From NCBI GenBank assembly GCA_965247615.1, contig OZ252022.1:744001-808000 (forward strand): 64,000 nucleotides of DNA, in the 5' to 3' direction. Shown here one piece after another: positions 51,481 through 60,554 of this stretch (position 1 is its first letter; the number at the start of each line of letters is the position of its first letter). This DNA is from G965197715 sp965247615. Lineage in GTDB: Bacteria; Chloroflexota; Dehalococcoidia; Lucifugimonadales; UBA1127. Below the pieces are notes generated by a model. It was not told the DNA's origin and made no database searches. It saw only the letters and a list, made by a program, of their open reading frames with translations. The position numbers were made by a program, and so were the translations under genes.

Positions 51481-51621
51481 ATGTACAAGGTGGAACTGTA
51501 CGTTCGGGTGCGCCGGGCCTGCATGGTGGAGGGGATGAGCACTCAGGAGGCTGCCCGGGTGTTCGGTCTGCACCGGGACACGGTGGGCAAGATGCTGGAG
51601 TACTCGGCGCCGGAGGGCTGA
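51481..51621 (+). pseudogene. IS21-family IstA N-terminal remnant
   Basis: A 46-codon frame: MYKVELYVRVRRACMVEGMS, then TQEAARVFGLHRDTVGKMLE, matching the helix-turn-helix start of IS21 IstA transposases. It stops after APEG; the catalytic domain and istB are absent. Confidence 0.75.
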
Positions 51622-52189
51622 GGGCTTGTTATTGTAATAAGAAATCTTCGCTGAGCTGCGGTAACATCGTCTGATCTCGAAAGCCTGGCACTGGCCTACC
51701 ATGCTGCGAGTACCAGCTAGCCGGGTTTGAGCTTCCCACTAAGCGGACGTGGAGACCGTGGAAGACCGGTTGCGCCGGGAAGGGTTGGTGAAGCGTCAAC
51801 GGATTCTCCCTGCGTCCGGCTGGTGCTGAGAAGCAGGCTGGTTAGATTAGAGTGGATCCTGAATAGCGACAATCCCTCACGTCATCCAGTTCTCGAAAGG
51901 AGGCGGAGGGGGAGGCAAAATGACCCTGAGCAGACCGCCGGCGGCGGAACACTACCCGGCAGCGGGACAGACAGGGAAACCCATGTGCGGCTCCCTGCCC
52001 AGGAACAGCGAGCAAACCTTCAGGGAACCCCCCGGGAACGATTCCGGCATCCGGGAGAGGAACTGCGGGAGATGCATCATCGTCCTGAAACAGACCTGAA
52101 GAGATCGCCCGGGCGATCCAGTGGTTCACGGAATCGGATCCCGCCTAGGATATTGCCCCGGCTGCTCCAGACATGATCGTGAGGTATCA
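51622..52189. other. Transposon-remnant gap
   Basis: Apart from a possible small frame at 51920-52099, nothing is recognised. With the two preceding remnants this makes 50884-52189 an insertion-scarred interval. Confidence 0.4.
51920..52099 (+). CDS. Possible 59-residue small protein
   Basis: An ATG frame behind two purine-rich ribosome-like sites (AGGAGG at 51898 and GGGGGAGG at 51908), ending with TGA. Three cysteines (MCGSLP, NCGRC). No family is recognised; it may be spurious. Confidence 0.25.
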   Translation: MTLSRPPAAEHYPAAGQTGKPMCGSLPRNSEQTFREPPGNDSGIRERNCGRCIIVLKQT

Positions 52190-52873
52190 ATGAATCCTTG
52201 GCAGTTGATCGGCCGGGCCCAAACCCCTGGCGGAGGAGCGGAGCTCGTTTTGTACCAACGTGACTCTGAGTTCTCGCTCAGAGCGGATAACCTGGAACTC
52301 ATGAACAGCTGGGTTTATGGGTCAGAAGAAGCCATGGCCAGACTGGGCTGTCAGAACTTGGCAAAACGGCCGAGGGCTCGCGTTCTGATTGGCGGTCTGG
52401 GAATGGGCTACTCGGTGAGAACGGCGCTGGACATCCTTGGCGAGGATGCCCGGGTGGTGGTCGCGGAGCTGGTGCCAGCCGTGGTTGAATGGAACCGGGG
52501 AGTGCTTGCCGATTTGGCCGGCCGACCTCTTGACGACCGCCGGACTGAACTCCATGAAGCCGACGTTATCCAGTTGATAACGGCCGCCGGAGGTGACTAC
52601 GATGCCATCATGCTTGATGTCGACAATGGCGCGGAGGCGATGGTCCGAAAGGGCAACAACTGGCTTTACAGCCTGCCGGGGCTGATCGCCACCTACGCGG
52701 CGTTGCGGCGCGGCGGGGTATTGGCGATATGGTCTGCCGGTTCTCAACCGCCATTCGTCAGACGTTTGCGCCGTGCCGGTTTCGAGGTGGATGAAGTCAA
52801 GGTGCGGGCGCGTGGTGGAAGCAGCCGCAAGGGAGGCGCACATCATGTCGTCTGGATTGCCACGCGCGGTTGA
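52190..52873 (+). CDS. Spermidine synthase-like methyltransferase-fold protein
   Basis: A 227-residue Rossmann protein of the spermine/spermidine synthase superfamily. Start ATG 52190 (MNPWQLIGRAQTPGG) with GAGG upstream. Motif I is VLIGGLGMGYSVRTAL, an acidic residue ends strand 2 (VVVAELVPAVVEW), and motif DAIMLDVDNGAE follows. The GGxGxG and YD-D features fit aminopropyl or methyl transfer, but the short N-terminal domain makes a true polyamine synthase doubtful. It stands alone between mobile-element remnants and an unknown gene. Confidence 0.78.
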   Translation: MNPWQLIGRAQTPGGGAELVLYQRDSEFSLRADNLELMNSWVYGSEEAMARLGCQNLAKRPRARVLIGGLGMGYSVRTALDILGEDARVVVAELVPAVVEWNRGVLADLAGRPLDDRRTELHEADVIQLITAAGGDYDAIMLDVDNGAEAMVRKGNNWLYSLPGLIATYAALRRGGVLAIWSAGSQPPFVRRLRRAGFEVDEVKVRARGGSSRKGGAHHVVWIATRG

Positions 52874-53065
52874 TGGAGGACAGCGTTGAATGGTGCTGGC
52901 GAATTGGCCTATCACATGCCGAATGCCGCCGAGACAGTTGAGGCTCCATACACTGCGGCTGAGCGCCTTACCTTTCTTCCGCAGCCTGTTAGGATACCCG
53001 CTGACGAACTGAGCGTCCGATCATGCATCGAACCGCATCGCGGGGGCATTTCAGGAGGAAAGTCA

Positions 53066-53800
53066 ATGTCTGCTAAGTTCAGACAACGCCACATGAGAGT
53101 GATGGAGTTGAACGAAAACGACGTTGCATCTCAGATACGAATGAACCATGGCCGTGAGCTTGAAGTTGTCGATGCCGCCCTCGATCAGATTCTCCAAGGC
53201 TTAGATGCTTTCGCCTATGTGAAGCAACGACCAGATAGCCGACTGGAAGATGCCCAAATGTTCCTTGCCGTGAGAAGTTTCAATTCACTGCACATTGCCA
53301 GACAGTTATTGGAACGCGGCTACTACCAGCAGGCGTCGGCACTGGTACGGATGGTCATGGAGGACCAGCTTGTTGCAGAAGACGCAGAAACCCATCCTCC
53401 AACGTTGGACGCGCTACTCGATGATAAAGGATCTATCAGCAGTGGAGACCTGACCTACGGCAAAATGGCTGAACGAATTTCACCCGAAGCCAAAAAAGCG
53501 TGGGATGAGAAATACGGAGACCTCAGCGAAAGAGCCGCACACCCACGGCGTCTAAGCCTGTTGTTTCTCACAACTGTACGGCGGACTGTACGCCCTGGTG
53601 GTCACTACGATGAAGTACAAGTGAAGTTGACGTTCCTCTATCTCCTAGAGCAACTTGGGCAGGTGCTACGTACAGTTGGTCTCCTGACAGCGAATGTAGA
53701 AAGCCCTTGGGCTGAAGGAGCTAGGCCGGCACTCAGGGATATGACGGCTCTCTATCGAGAAATAGTTGAGTGGTTTGAACGGAAAGTACAGGTGGATTGA
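53066..53800 (+). CDS. Unknown mostly helical protein
   Basis: A 244-residue protein not recognised with confidence. Start ATG 53066 has AGGAGG 8 nt upstream; an earlier ATG at 52886 adds a stretch without a ribosome site. The pattern SFNSLHIARQLLERGYYQQA and SALVRMVMEDQLVAEDAETH, with long helices, resembles DUF5677/HEPN-like proteins, but I would not assert it. More AT-rich than surrounding genes, in line with acquisition together with the nearby IS remnants. Confidence 0.7.
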   Translation: MSAKFRQRHMRVMELNENDVASQIRMNHGRELEVVDAALDQILQGLDAFAYVKQRPDSRLEDAQMFLAVRSFNSLHIARQLLERGYYQQASALVRMVMEDQLVAEDAETHPPTLDALLDDKGSISSGDLTYGKMAERISPEAKKAWDEKYGDLSERAAHPRRLSLLFLTTVRRTVRPGGHYDEVQVKLTFLYLLEQLGQVLRTVGLLTANVESPWAEGARPALRDMTALYREIVEWFERKVQVD

Positions 53801-54199
53801 ACACGTATCCCTAGGCATTGACATCACGTCGGTGGGAGAAAATGAATGTTGAGACTTGTCAGGAGGTGGCTGGCGAGTTGGGGAGTGACCGAAGAAGAAC
53901 GTCTGGCTGGGGCGAGTGCGGGCCCAGGGCGCGGAGGCGGGGGCCGGTCCGTGGTTCGACACAGTCACGCGGACGATATCGTCCAGTTGACAGGGATCGA
54001 ACCAGTCATGAGGGAGACGACTCATCTATCCCGGCTCGTCTAGCTCAGCTCCGGACGGCCTAGCCGGGTTCGGTACCTAGGCTGTTCGCCACGCCATTCC
54101 CTACGGCCCCACCCTCTCCGGCAGGCACGCTACTGTCTAGCAATCTTGAATGGACCCAAAGCGACCGCCCACGAGTACCTGAGTTTTCCGTTGCTATTG
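53801..54199. other. Intergenic gap
   Basis: No supported gene. A short frame (53846-54043) starts MLRLVRRWLASWGVTEEE but degenerates. A tRNA-like T-arm (minus strand, about 53990-54010) is not part of a cloverleaf. Confidence 0.35.
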
Positions 54200-54487
54200 T
54201 GTCTGTCGAATGAAGGTTCTCGATTTTGTCCAGCATGGTGGGTCTACCTGAACGGAGTGAAGCTGGACTTCAGCCGGCCGGGCAAGCCTACGGACAATGC
54301 CTTCATTGAGGCGTTCAACGGACGCTTTCGGCTGGAGAGTCTCAACGAGAACTGGTTCCTCTCCCTGGACGTCGCCGAGGAGAAAGTGGAAACCTGGCGG
54401 AGACAGTACAATGGGGAGAGGCCCCACAGTGCGCTGAACAGCCTGTCCCCGAGGGAGTTTGCGGCATTGGCTACAGAGGCGGATTGA
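54200..54487 (+). pseudogene. IS3-family transposase OrfB C-terminal remnant
   Basis: GVKLDFSRPGKPTDNAFIEA, FNGRFRLESLNENWFLSLD and RPHSALNSLSPREFA match the end of IS3-group integrase-core transposases, including the last DDE glutamate (FIEAFNGRFR). The first two catalytic aspartates are missing. GGTACAAGAAATGGGGCAAG (54511-54530) downstream resembles an IS3 right end. Confidence 0.8.
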
Positions 54488-54552
54488 CCCGCAAGGCTCG
54501 CACTGAGCCCGGTACAAGAAATGGGGCAAGATCACCTGCTTGCCGGACCAAC

Positions 54553-56172
54553 ATGGCAGGTGGTACAACTACTGGGGGCAGCTCAAGACACTCCCAACCC
54601 TCTCTGGTCAGAGCAAAACCCTTGCGAATAACTGCCTTCCTCGCCTTGACGCTCCTCGCGCTCACCGCCTGCACTCAGGCAACGCCGACCCCTGCGCCGA
54701 CCTTCTCTCCGATCTCACGGGCAGCCCCGACGCCTTCGCCAACCCCAGCGCCGACCCCCACCCTAACCCCGACCCCTACATCTACGCCTACTCCTACACC
54801 TACACCTATTCCGACGCCTTCACCAACCCCAACGCCGACCCTCACGCCAACCCCGACTCCTACATCTACGCCTACTCCGACCCCCACCCCCACTCCTACG
54901 TCCACGCCTACTCCAACACCCATCCCGACACCCACGTTGGAACCACTCCCCTCGCCTATGCCCACCGCAACAGTACTACCGGATGCGCAAGAGACGTTGA
55001 CCAATCGTGCCCCGGTCGTATCCATGGTCCATGAGTCGTTGGCCATCCAGGGGGGTATCCCTGTACTGCTGAACGCCAATGCCTATGACCCGGACGGCGA
55101 CCAGCTGACATACGAGTGGACGGTGACGCCCATGGTCGGTCAGCTGGTGCAGGCGTTCCCCCGCTACCCCTCCTGGTTCGCACCTGAGGTCACTTCAACT
55201 CAAGTCGTCACGATAACGCTGACGGTGAGAGACGCCCACGGCGGCCACTCATCCGCCGACATGGAGATTGTGGTGCTCCCACTGGCGGAGGAGATACCGA
55301 CGCCGCCCGATGGCCACATGGAGAGGCTGGCTTTCGCCATGGAACGGATGCTCGCGTCACCTTCACAGCATGATGCATCAATGACCGTAGAGGAACAGAG
55401 TCCCTGGCTCAGACAGGCATGGGACTTCGCCACCAAGTCGGGAAACTATGCTGAAATGGATTACGAATTTGAAATCGAGTTCCAAGGGCAGATTCCGATC
55501 GTCATTCTGGAGTGCTATCCCGTAGAACCTGGTGAATACCTTGTCCCCTGCGCTCCATCGAGGCTGGACTTTCCTGAGTCACGCCTGGATGACAAGTACA
55601 TAGTCGGGGAGTTCTCGCACATCTTGTGGACCGCGATGGCGCACGAACTTGCACATATCTTCACAATGTCCTCTCTCGTTTCACCCGACGACGGCCAGGA
55701 ACCACGCCCTGACCTCAACGCAATCTCAATGCTGGCGCTATTCAAGCAACATAGCGACCCGTCTAACTACTACTGCGACGGCAGAGAACTGCTTGCGGAC
55801 ACGCTCAAAGTTAAAGCGTTCCCAGCAACCTGGGGCGGATATTGGTTCAGCTGTAAGGGTGAGCATCACCCTCCTGACGAAGACGGTGCTCATGCCATCG
55901 TGCAAAGTCTTCTTGACGGCCAATACCCAGACTGGTTCATGGAAGAATATGGACTGCCGGATGGCGGGTTTGCTTTGCGTCGAGTCTGGACAGACGTCAT
56001 CGCCCTTGAAAAACTCGACCCGTTCCCGAAACAGCTACTGGTGTGGCAACTGCGGGGTGCCTTCGGCGCCGGATATTGCTCGTACGAGGCGGCCGCGGAC
56101 TCGGCGTACCGGAGAGCGCATCTCCCCAACCCCTGGGCAACCGGTGACACAGACGAGGCCGGATGCGGCTAG
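54553..56172 (+). CDS. Lipoprotein metallopeptidase with long Pro-Thr linker
   Basis: About 539 residues. Signal with lipobox LTAC (Cys40 from ATG 54553), a Thr-Pro repeat linker (about 44-140), a PKD/cadherin-like domain (150-243: AYDPDGDQLTYEW, VTITLTVRDAHGGHSSADMEI) and a C-terminal domain with HELAH (364-368) and RELLAD (E412), fitting a zinc peptidase. It is probably anchored outside the membrane, the linker spanning a surface layer. The start is uncertain: the frame is open back to 54484 inside the IS remnant, and no ribosome site is obvious, so a later start near the signal peptide or a promoter supplied by the IS is possible. Confidence 0.72.
   Translation: MAGGTTTGGSSRHSQPSLVRAKPLRITAFLALTLLALTACTQATPTPAPTFSPISRAAPTPSPTPAPTPTLTPTPTSTPTPTPTPIPTPSPTPTPTLTPTPTPTSTPTPTPTPTPTSTPTPTPIPTPTLEPLPSPMPTATVLPDAQETLTNRAPVVSMVHESLAIQGGIPVLLNANAYDPDGDQLTYEWTVTPMVGQLVQAFPRYPSWFAPEVTSTQVVTITLTVRDAHGGHSSADMEIVVLPLAEEIPTPPDGHMERLAFAMERMLASPSQHDASMTVEEQSPWLRQAWDFATKSGNYAEMDYEFEIEFQGQIPIVILECYPVEPGEYLVPCAPSRLDFPESRLDDKYIVGEFSHILWTAMAHELAHIFTMSSLVSPDDGQEPRPDLNAISMLALFKQHSDPSNYYCDGRELLADTLKVKAFPATWGGYWFSCKGEHHPPDEDGAHAIVQSLLDGQYPDWFMEEYGLPDGGFALRRVWTDVIALEKLDPFPKQLLVWQLRGAFGAGYCSYEAAADSAYRRAHLPNPWATGDTDEAGCG
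54680..54975 (+). repeat. Low-complexity Pro-Thr coding repeat
   Basis: Irregular repeats of ACNCCN units (Thr-Pro codons). Two longer near-copies, CCCTACATCTACGCC and CTCCTACATCTACGCC, lie about 89 bp apart. The region is prone to slippage. Confidence 0.8.
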
Positions 56173-56355
56173 AAGGCCAAGGGCGCAGTCAATCAGACTC
56201 AGCGCGTGACCCTTATGGGTGAGACGCAACAGCAACAAAACTTACTGGCGCTCGTGGGCTGTAGACCGGGCGCTCTAGCAGCAAGGGACGGTTGACAACA
56301 GTACCAGCTACACATCCTCGCCCTCGCATCCGGGCCGCCGCTCACCCGGGGTTCT

Positions 56356-56386
56356 GCTCATGGTGAGGCACTCAAACCGAATGAGC
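56356..56386 (+). repeat. Dispersed palindromic repeat
   Basis: GCTCATGGTGAGGCACTCAA then ACCGAATGAGC: a hairpin with GCTCAT/ATGAGC arms, same family as 29701 and 42273. Confidence 0.6.
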
Positions 56387-56404
56387 CTGCGCCCCGCCGC
56401 CCCC

Positions 56405-57535
56405 CTACCGCCCCACGTCCGACGGCGCCTGCCCCGACCGTATCGCCTGCAGCCCCTCCGCCGTCACCCGCGGCGCTTCCGCCAGCTCGTCGTACAGCCC
56501 TGGCGGCGGGTTCACGTCCCGCAGCGCCGGGATCACCTCTTCCCCCATCAGCTTGATCGAGCGCATCACCCGCTTGTGCTCGATCCCGCCGAACATCATC
56601 CAGTTGCTGATGTGCGTGGCCCCCAGCGCTGCGGCCCCCCGGAACTTCTCGATCACCGTATCCGGGCCCCCGAAGAACAGACGCTCCTGAAACGTCGCAT
56701 CATTCGGCTCCCCCTCGTAGGGGCCCACCTGCACCCTGCCGTCGACCACCGCCAGCTGGTTCAGCGCCCTGCCGGCCCGGTTCTGCCACCGTGCGAAGGG
56801 GATCTGGCTGAAGGCCTCCCCGTCCGTATCGGCCACGTGGGTGATGCATTGCATCCCCAGCTCTAGCCCTCGGTGCGGCTTCCCCAGCTCCTTATGCGCC
56901 TGCACCAGCGCCGTCACGTGCGACCGCACCCCCTGCGCCCCCATCGCCCCCGTCGTGAACGGCAGCATGTCCCGCTCCGCCGCCAACTGCATCGATTCGA
57001 CGCTCGTACCCGCCAGCCACAGCGGCGGGTACGGCTTCTGCAGCGGCTTCGGCCACACCGTCACGGGGTCCGGCGCCTTCAGGTACTGTCCGTCGTACGT
57101 GAACGACTCATCCCGCGTCCAGGCCAGGATCAGCAGGTCCAGCGTCTCCGTGAACCGCTGCCGCGACTCCTCCAACGACACGCCGAACCTTCCCATCTCG
57201 TGGGGCTGGTAGCCCCGGCCCACTCCGCAGATGAACCGCCCGTTGCTCAGGTTGTCGAGCACCGCCACCTCCTCCGCCAGCCGGAGGGGCTGCCAGATGG
57301 GAAGCACCAGCACCATCGTCGCGATCTTGATCGTCTTTGTCTGCCCCGCGATGTGGACCGCCTGCAGCAGCGGCGCCGGCGAGTTCCCGTAGTTCGAGAA
57401 GTGGTGCTCCGCGATCAGACAGAAGTCGAACCCCAGCTCCTCCGAGTACTGGATCTGCTCCAGTCCCTCCTGGTAGAGCGTCTGCCAGTCCCCCGCGCTG
57501 GGGTTCGGCCATTCGTAGAAGAGTCCAAATTTCAT
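56405..57535 (-). CDS. Luciferase-like (LLM) flavin monooxygenase
   Basis: A 376-residue bacterial luciferase-family TIM barrel: MKFGLFYEWPNP, IAEHHFSNYGNSPAPLLQA, IATMVLVLPIWQPLRLAEEV and GRFICGVGRGYQPHEM. It uses FMNH2 (or F420) to oxidise a substrate with oxygen; substrate unknown. AGGTATCGTCGAGC precedes the ATG, a weak ribosome site. It is the last of a minus-strand run (bicupin, VOC, LLM, LLM). Confidence 0.88.
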   Translation of the reverse strand: MKFGLFYEWPNPSAGDWQTLYQEGLEQIQYSEELGFDFCLIAEHHFSNYGNSPAPLLQAVHIAGQTKTIKIATMVLVLPIWQPLRLAEEVAVLDNLSNGRFICGVGRGYQPHEMGRFGVSLEESRQRFTETLDLLILAWTRDESFTYDGQYLKAPDPVTVWPKPLQKPYPPLWLAGTSVESMQLAAERDMLPFTTGAMGAQGVRSHVTALVQAHKELGKPHRGLELGMQCITHVADTDGEAFSQIPFARWQNRAGRALNQLAVVDGRVQVGPYEGEPNDATFQERLFFGGPDTVIEKFRGAAALGATHISNWMMFGGIEHKRVMRSIKLMGEEVIPALRDVNPPPGLYDELAEAPRVTAEGLQAIRSGQAPSDVGR

Positions 57536-57646
57536 GCTCGACGATACCTCACGTATTCAATCGCACAGATTCGAGTATGCCGGCCTCACTGGTCATCCGC
57601 CATCGCCTCCGGCAGGACCGGCGTCCACACGAGCGGGGACGTCGCG

Positions 57647-58462
57647 TTAGCCGTCCAGCAGCCCCCGGATCGCCGCCAGGTCCGGCTCACCAGGCCCCCG
57701 GTGCACTACCACCGCGTCGTCGAAGCCCAGCTCGGCTAGGCGCCGCAGCCGCCCGGCGGCGGCCTCGGGAGTGGCGCGCAGGTGGAACGGTGCCCTCGCC
57801 TCGTCCAGCGGCTCGTCCCCCTCCAGGTCCACCGATATGTTCGTCACGACCGCCCGCCTCCCCCCTGCCTCCCGGTAACCCTTGATGCCCGCCGCCAGCG
57901 AGTCGAATCCCGTGAACGCGGCCGATGCTATCCAGCCGTCGAACTCCCGCGCCGCCCGCGAGATCCACCGCTCGCTGGTCCAGCTCCCAATGAGGACCGG
58001 TGGGCCGCCCCTTACCTCGGACTGCGGGCTCAGGTTGGCGCCCTCCACCTCCTCCCCGTCCCACAGCCGCCTCATCGTGGCCAGGCCCTCGTGCAGCGCG
58101 CGCATCCGGCTGTCGAAGTCCAGGCCCAGCGCCTCGAAATCGCCCCTGGTCGAGCCCGCCCCCACCCCCAGAAGCAGCCGCCCCTCGCAGACCATCTGTG
58201 CCGACAGGACTCGGTGCGCCAGCTCCACCGGATTGCGCAGCGGCACCTGCAGGATGCCGATCCCAACCTCCAGACGTGTGCTGGCCGCCGCCGCCACGGA
58301 AACCCCGATCAGCGGGTCCAGCGACATGCGTCCGCGTCCTATGGAGTCGAAGAACCACACGCTGTCGAACCCGGCCTCCTCGGCCGCGCGGGCGTCCCTG
58401 GACACAACGTCGCCTGAGGGCTCCTCGCCCCGGCCGATGGGTAGCGCTATCCCGAGTCTCAT
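57647..58462 (-). CDS. LLM-class F420- or flavin-dependent oxidoreductase
   Basis: A 271-residue LLM protein. Start ATG 58462 (MRLGIALPIGRGEEPSGDVV); an upstream in-frame start gives a non-homologous tail. Blocks: AEEAGFDSVWFFDSIGRGR, VGIGILQVPLRNPVELAHRV, GRLLLGVGAGSTRGDFEALG, RGGPPVLIGSWTSERW. The layout matches F420-dependent oxidoreductases. It is 111 nt upstream of the second LLM gene on the same strand. Confidence 0.86.
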   Translation of the reverse strand: MRLGIALPIGRGEEPSGDVVSRDARAAEEAGFDSVWFFDSIGRGRMSLDPLIGVSVAAAASTRLEVGIGILQVPLRNPVELAHRVLSAQMVCEGRLLLGVGAGSTRGDFEALGLDFDSRMRALHEGLATMRRLWDGEEVEGANLSPQSEVRGGPPVLIGSWTSERWISRAAREFDGWIASAAFTGFDSLAAGIKGYREAGGRRAVVTNISVDLEGDEPLDEARAPFHLRATPEAAAGRLRRLAELGFDDAVVVHRGPGEPDLAAIRGLLDG

Positions 58463-58806
58463 CTTCTGCTCACTCCACGATTTGTGGCGGCCGGCGCCGC
58501 CCGCAAAAAAGCCCACACAGGCTAGCATCAGCCACTGGGACGGTCAACCGCCGGTGCTTGGACTGGCACTGTGCGGGGGCCCGGTGGGCGGGACCCGTGG
58601 TGCGTCCGCTCACCGTGGGCCCGTCGAGGGCGAGATCTGGGGAAGGGCGGCCCCGCGACCGCTCATCTAGGTCGAGGGCCTCAGCATAAGCGACCACCAA
58701 GAGCCCCCGTCCCGGGGTCGTGTGCGGCCTGATGGAGTGGCAACAGTGGTGTGGCCGATCACCTGGGGCGCTCGAAGGGCGTGAGCGGGTGGGGAGTGGG
58801 TCGGCG
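58463..58806. other. Intergenic gap with palindromic repeats
   Basis: No gene. It holds a CGCTCAC-type repeat (58606-58634: CCGCTCACCGTGGGCCCGTC then GAGGGCGAG) and a half-copy near 58764-58785. Confidence 0.5.
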
Positions 58807-59235
58807 CTAGTGGTGCTGGGCCAGCTCCACGTAGACGTCGTTGACCGCGCCCGGCTGGAGGTAGCCGATGAGCCCGCCCATCAGCCCCAAGCGCGGTGTC
58901 TCGTCGATGAGCGGGACGCCCAGCCCCTGCAGCGCCTTGAGCCGCTCCCCCACACCCTCCACCTCGAAGCAGATGTGGTGCAGCCCTTGCCCGCGGCTCG
59001 CCACAAAGCTGCCGATGAAGCCGTCGGGCCTCGTGGACTGCAGCAGCTCCAGGTGCGTCTCTCCCACTGGAATGAAGCAGCCCCGGACCCCACGCTCCTC
59101 CAACTCGATGATCTCCCCCGCCTCCAGGCCAAAGAGCTCCCGGTACCGCTGAATGGCCGCCTCCAGGTCGTTCACCGCGATGCCCACGTGATGCACCAGG
59201 CGCGTCGGCGCCGGCGCCCGCAGTGGAAGCGTCAT
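58807..59235 (-). CDS. VOC/glyoxalase-fold protein (methylmalonyl-CoA epimerase-like)
   Basis: A 142-residue vicinal-oxygen-chelate protein with two beta-alpha-beta-beta-beta units. Start ATG 59235 with GGGAGG upstream. Likely metal ligands: His in LVHHVGIAV, Glu/His in THLELLQS, His in GLHHICFEV, Glu in VYVELA. The pattern is that of methylmalonyl-CoA epimerases, though no mutase genes are nearby. It follows the bicupin by 69 nt. Confidence 0.84.
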   Translation of the reverse strand: MTLPLRAPAPTRLVHHVGIAVNDLEAAIQRYRELFGLEAGEIIELEERGVRGCFIPVGETHLELLQSTRPDGFIGSFVASRGQGLHHICFEVEGVGERLKALQGLGVPLIDETPRLGLMGGLIGYLQPGAVNDVYVELAQHH

Positions 59236-59304
59236 AGCAATCCTCCCAGCCGCTCGACTGCCAGGTCCATCATCGCCGCGCCCACCGCCCATCGCGGCAG
59301 CGAC

Positions 59305-60465
59305 CTAGCGCCTGATGCCGTGGTGCTCGCCCAGGTACTCCCGCATGTGGGGTTGGGTGCTCCGCTTGGCGCACTCTTCCTCGAAGACGGTCAAAACGCG
59401 CGGGTCCTCGTCCTCGTACTCCACCTGGCGGCCCCCCTTCTTGATGGAAACGTCGCCGCCGTAGCCCTCTCCCAGGTTGCGCTTTCTGCTGTCCAGCACC
59501 GGGTACCGCCGCCCCCCGAAGCCGAAGACCAGGTAGCGCGCCGGCACGCCGGACGTGTTGAAGTGCTGGTGGTATGTCGGCCCGTCCGGCGGCGCGAACA
59601 GCACCCCCGGGTGCCAGTCCACGCGGTTCGTCGCCACGGGGTTCTCCCCCTCCAGCCACAGCGACGAGTACCCGTGCCCCGTCACGCAGAAGATGTGCGC
59701 CCCTGCGTCGTGGCGGTGCGCCTTCTTGTATGTCCCCGTCGGAAACTCCGAGATGTGGCAGTGCATCGAGCTGTCCGCGAAGGCAAAGTTGATCATGTTG
59801 CCCCCGGCTCCCCGCGCCTCCCACTTCGGCAGGTCGAAGGTCTGCATGTCCGGCACAAAGTTGGTCTCCCACTGGTGCTGCCCCGGCCGGTTTGGCAGGA
59901 ACTCGCCCTCGCCCCGGAAGAAGCGCTCGTCGCCGAAGCGCTCCGGGAAGCTGTGCTGGTTGTCGTAGATGAACGACGGGTTGTGGAAGATGTTGAAGAT
60001 GACTGGCAGGTTCGTCACCGCCGCGAAGCGCGCCGGCTCCGTTCCCGAGCCGTTGAAGTGCTGGTGCTTCGCGTTCATCGGGATGCCCATGGCGCTGCCC
60101 GCGCCCCACTCGAACGTGTGCTTGGCCCCGTTCGGAAGCTCCACCGTCGTCGCGCCCCGGCCTGACACCACGTGGATCAGCTCGTCGTGCATGTGCTGCT
60201 CGGGGTTGAGCTGCCCCCCGGGCGGTATCTCGGACACGTAGGCGCTCAGGTAGTCGCTCTTCCCCGTCAGGTGCACGTACGCGCCCCGGCCCCCCATCCG
60301 CTCCCACGGCTCCAACGGCACGTTCACGCAATCGACGGCGTACTCCTCCAGCACCGGGACCCCCTCCGTCTCCAGGAACTCGCGGTAGGGGTCTCGGGCG
60401 TAGTACGTGGGCAGCAGCTCCGGGTCCGGGGCCTTGTCATAGTCGGGTTTCGGCATCGTCGTCAT
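59305..60465 (-). CDS. Bicupin protein, possible ring-cleaving dioxygenase
   Basis: A 386-residue protein with two cupin domains. First: NPEQHMHDELIHVVSGRG (H91, H93, E95) with later H134/H136. Second: YKKAHRHDAGAHIFCVTGHG (H250, H252) with YHQHF (H299, H301). Two metal-type cupins recall gentisate/hydroxynaphthoate dioxygenases, but the overall sequence is not clearly one of them. Ribosome site GGAGGAGAAGC before the ATG. Neighbouring VOC and flavin oxygenase genes fit aromatic catabolism. Confidence 0.78.
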   Translation of the reverse strand: MTTMPKPDYDKAPDPELLPTYYARDPYREFLETEGVPVLEEYAVDCVNVPLEPWERMGGRGAYVHLTGKSDYLSAYVSEIPPGGQLNPEQHMHDELIHVVSGRGATTVELPNGAKHTFEWGAGSAMGIPMNAKHQHFNGSGTEPARFAAVTNLPVIFNIFHNPSFIYDNQHSFPERFGDERFFRGEGEFLPNRPGQHQWETNFVPDMQTFDLPKWEARGAGGNMINFAFADSSMHCHISEFPTGTYKKAHRHDAGAHIFCVTGHGYSSLWLEGENPVATNRVDWHPGVLFAPPDGPTYHQHFNTSGVPARYLVFGFGGRRYPVLDSRKRNLGEGYGGDVSIKKGGRQVEYEDEDPRVLTVFEEECAKRSTQPHMREYLGEHHGIRR

Positions 60466-60554
60466 TGCTTCTCCTCCTCTTCAGATCTGGGGCTTGCGCG
60501 CCAATTCAGAGAATCGCCAGTCCCGCGCCCTGTTTGGGTGATCTTCCCCCATCG

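Noticed and set aside
53846..54043. A 65-codon frame starting MLRLVRRWLASWGVTEEE
   Set aside because: The start looks plausible, but the rest turns into Gly-rich low complexity without known features; it may be a decayed gene.
53985..54060. A tRNA-like sequence (minus strand GGTTCGATCCC, plus strand TAGCTCAG)
   Set aside because: No acceptor or anticodon stem can be formed on either strand, and the T-stem has a mismatch.
54755..54950. A possible CRISPR-like repeat array
   Set aside because: The repeats are irregular Thr-Pro codons in frame with a gene, with no fixed unit or spacers. No CRISPR array was seen anywhere in the window.
54675..55079. A Gly-Val repeat protein on the minus strand
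   Set aside because: It is the complement of the Thr-Pro repeat in the metallopeptidase gene; no ribosome site, and the repeat explains its composition.
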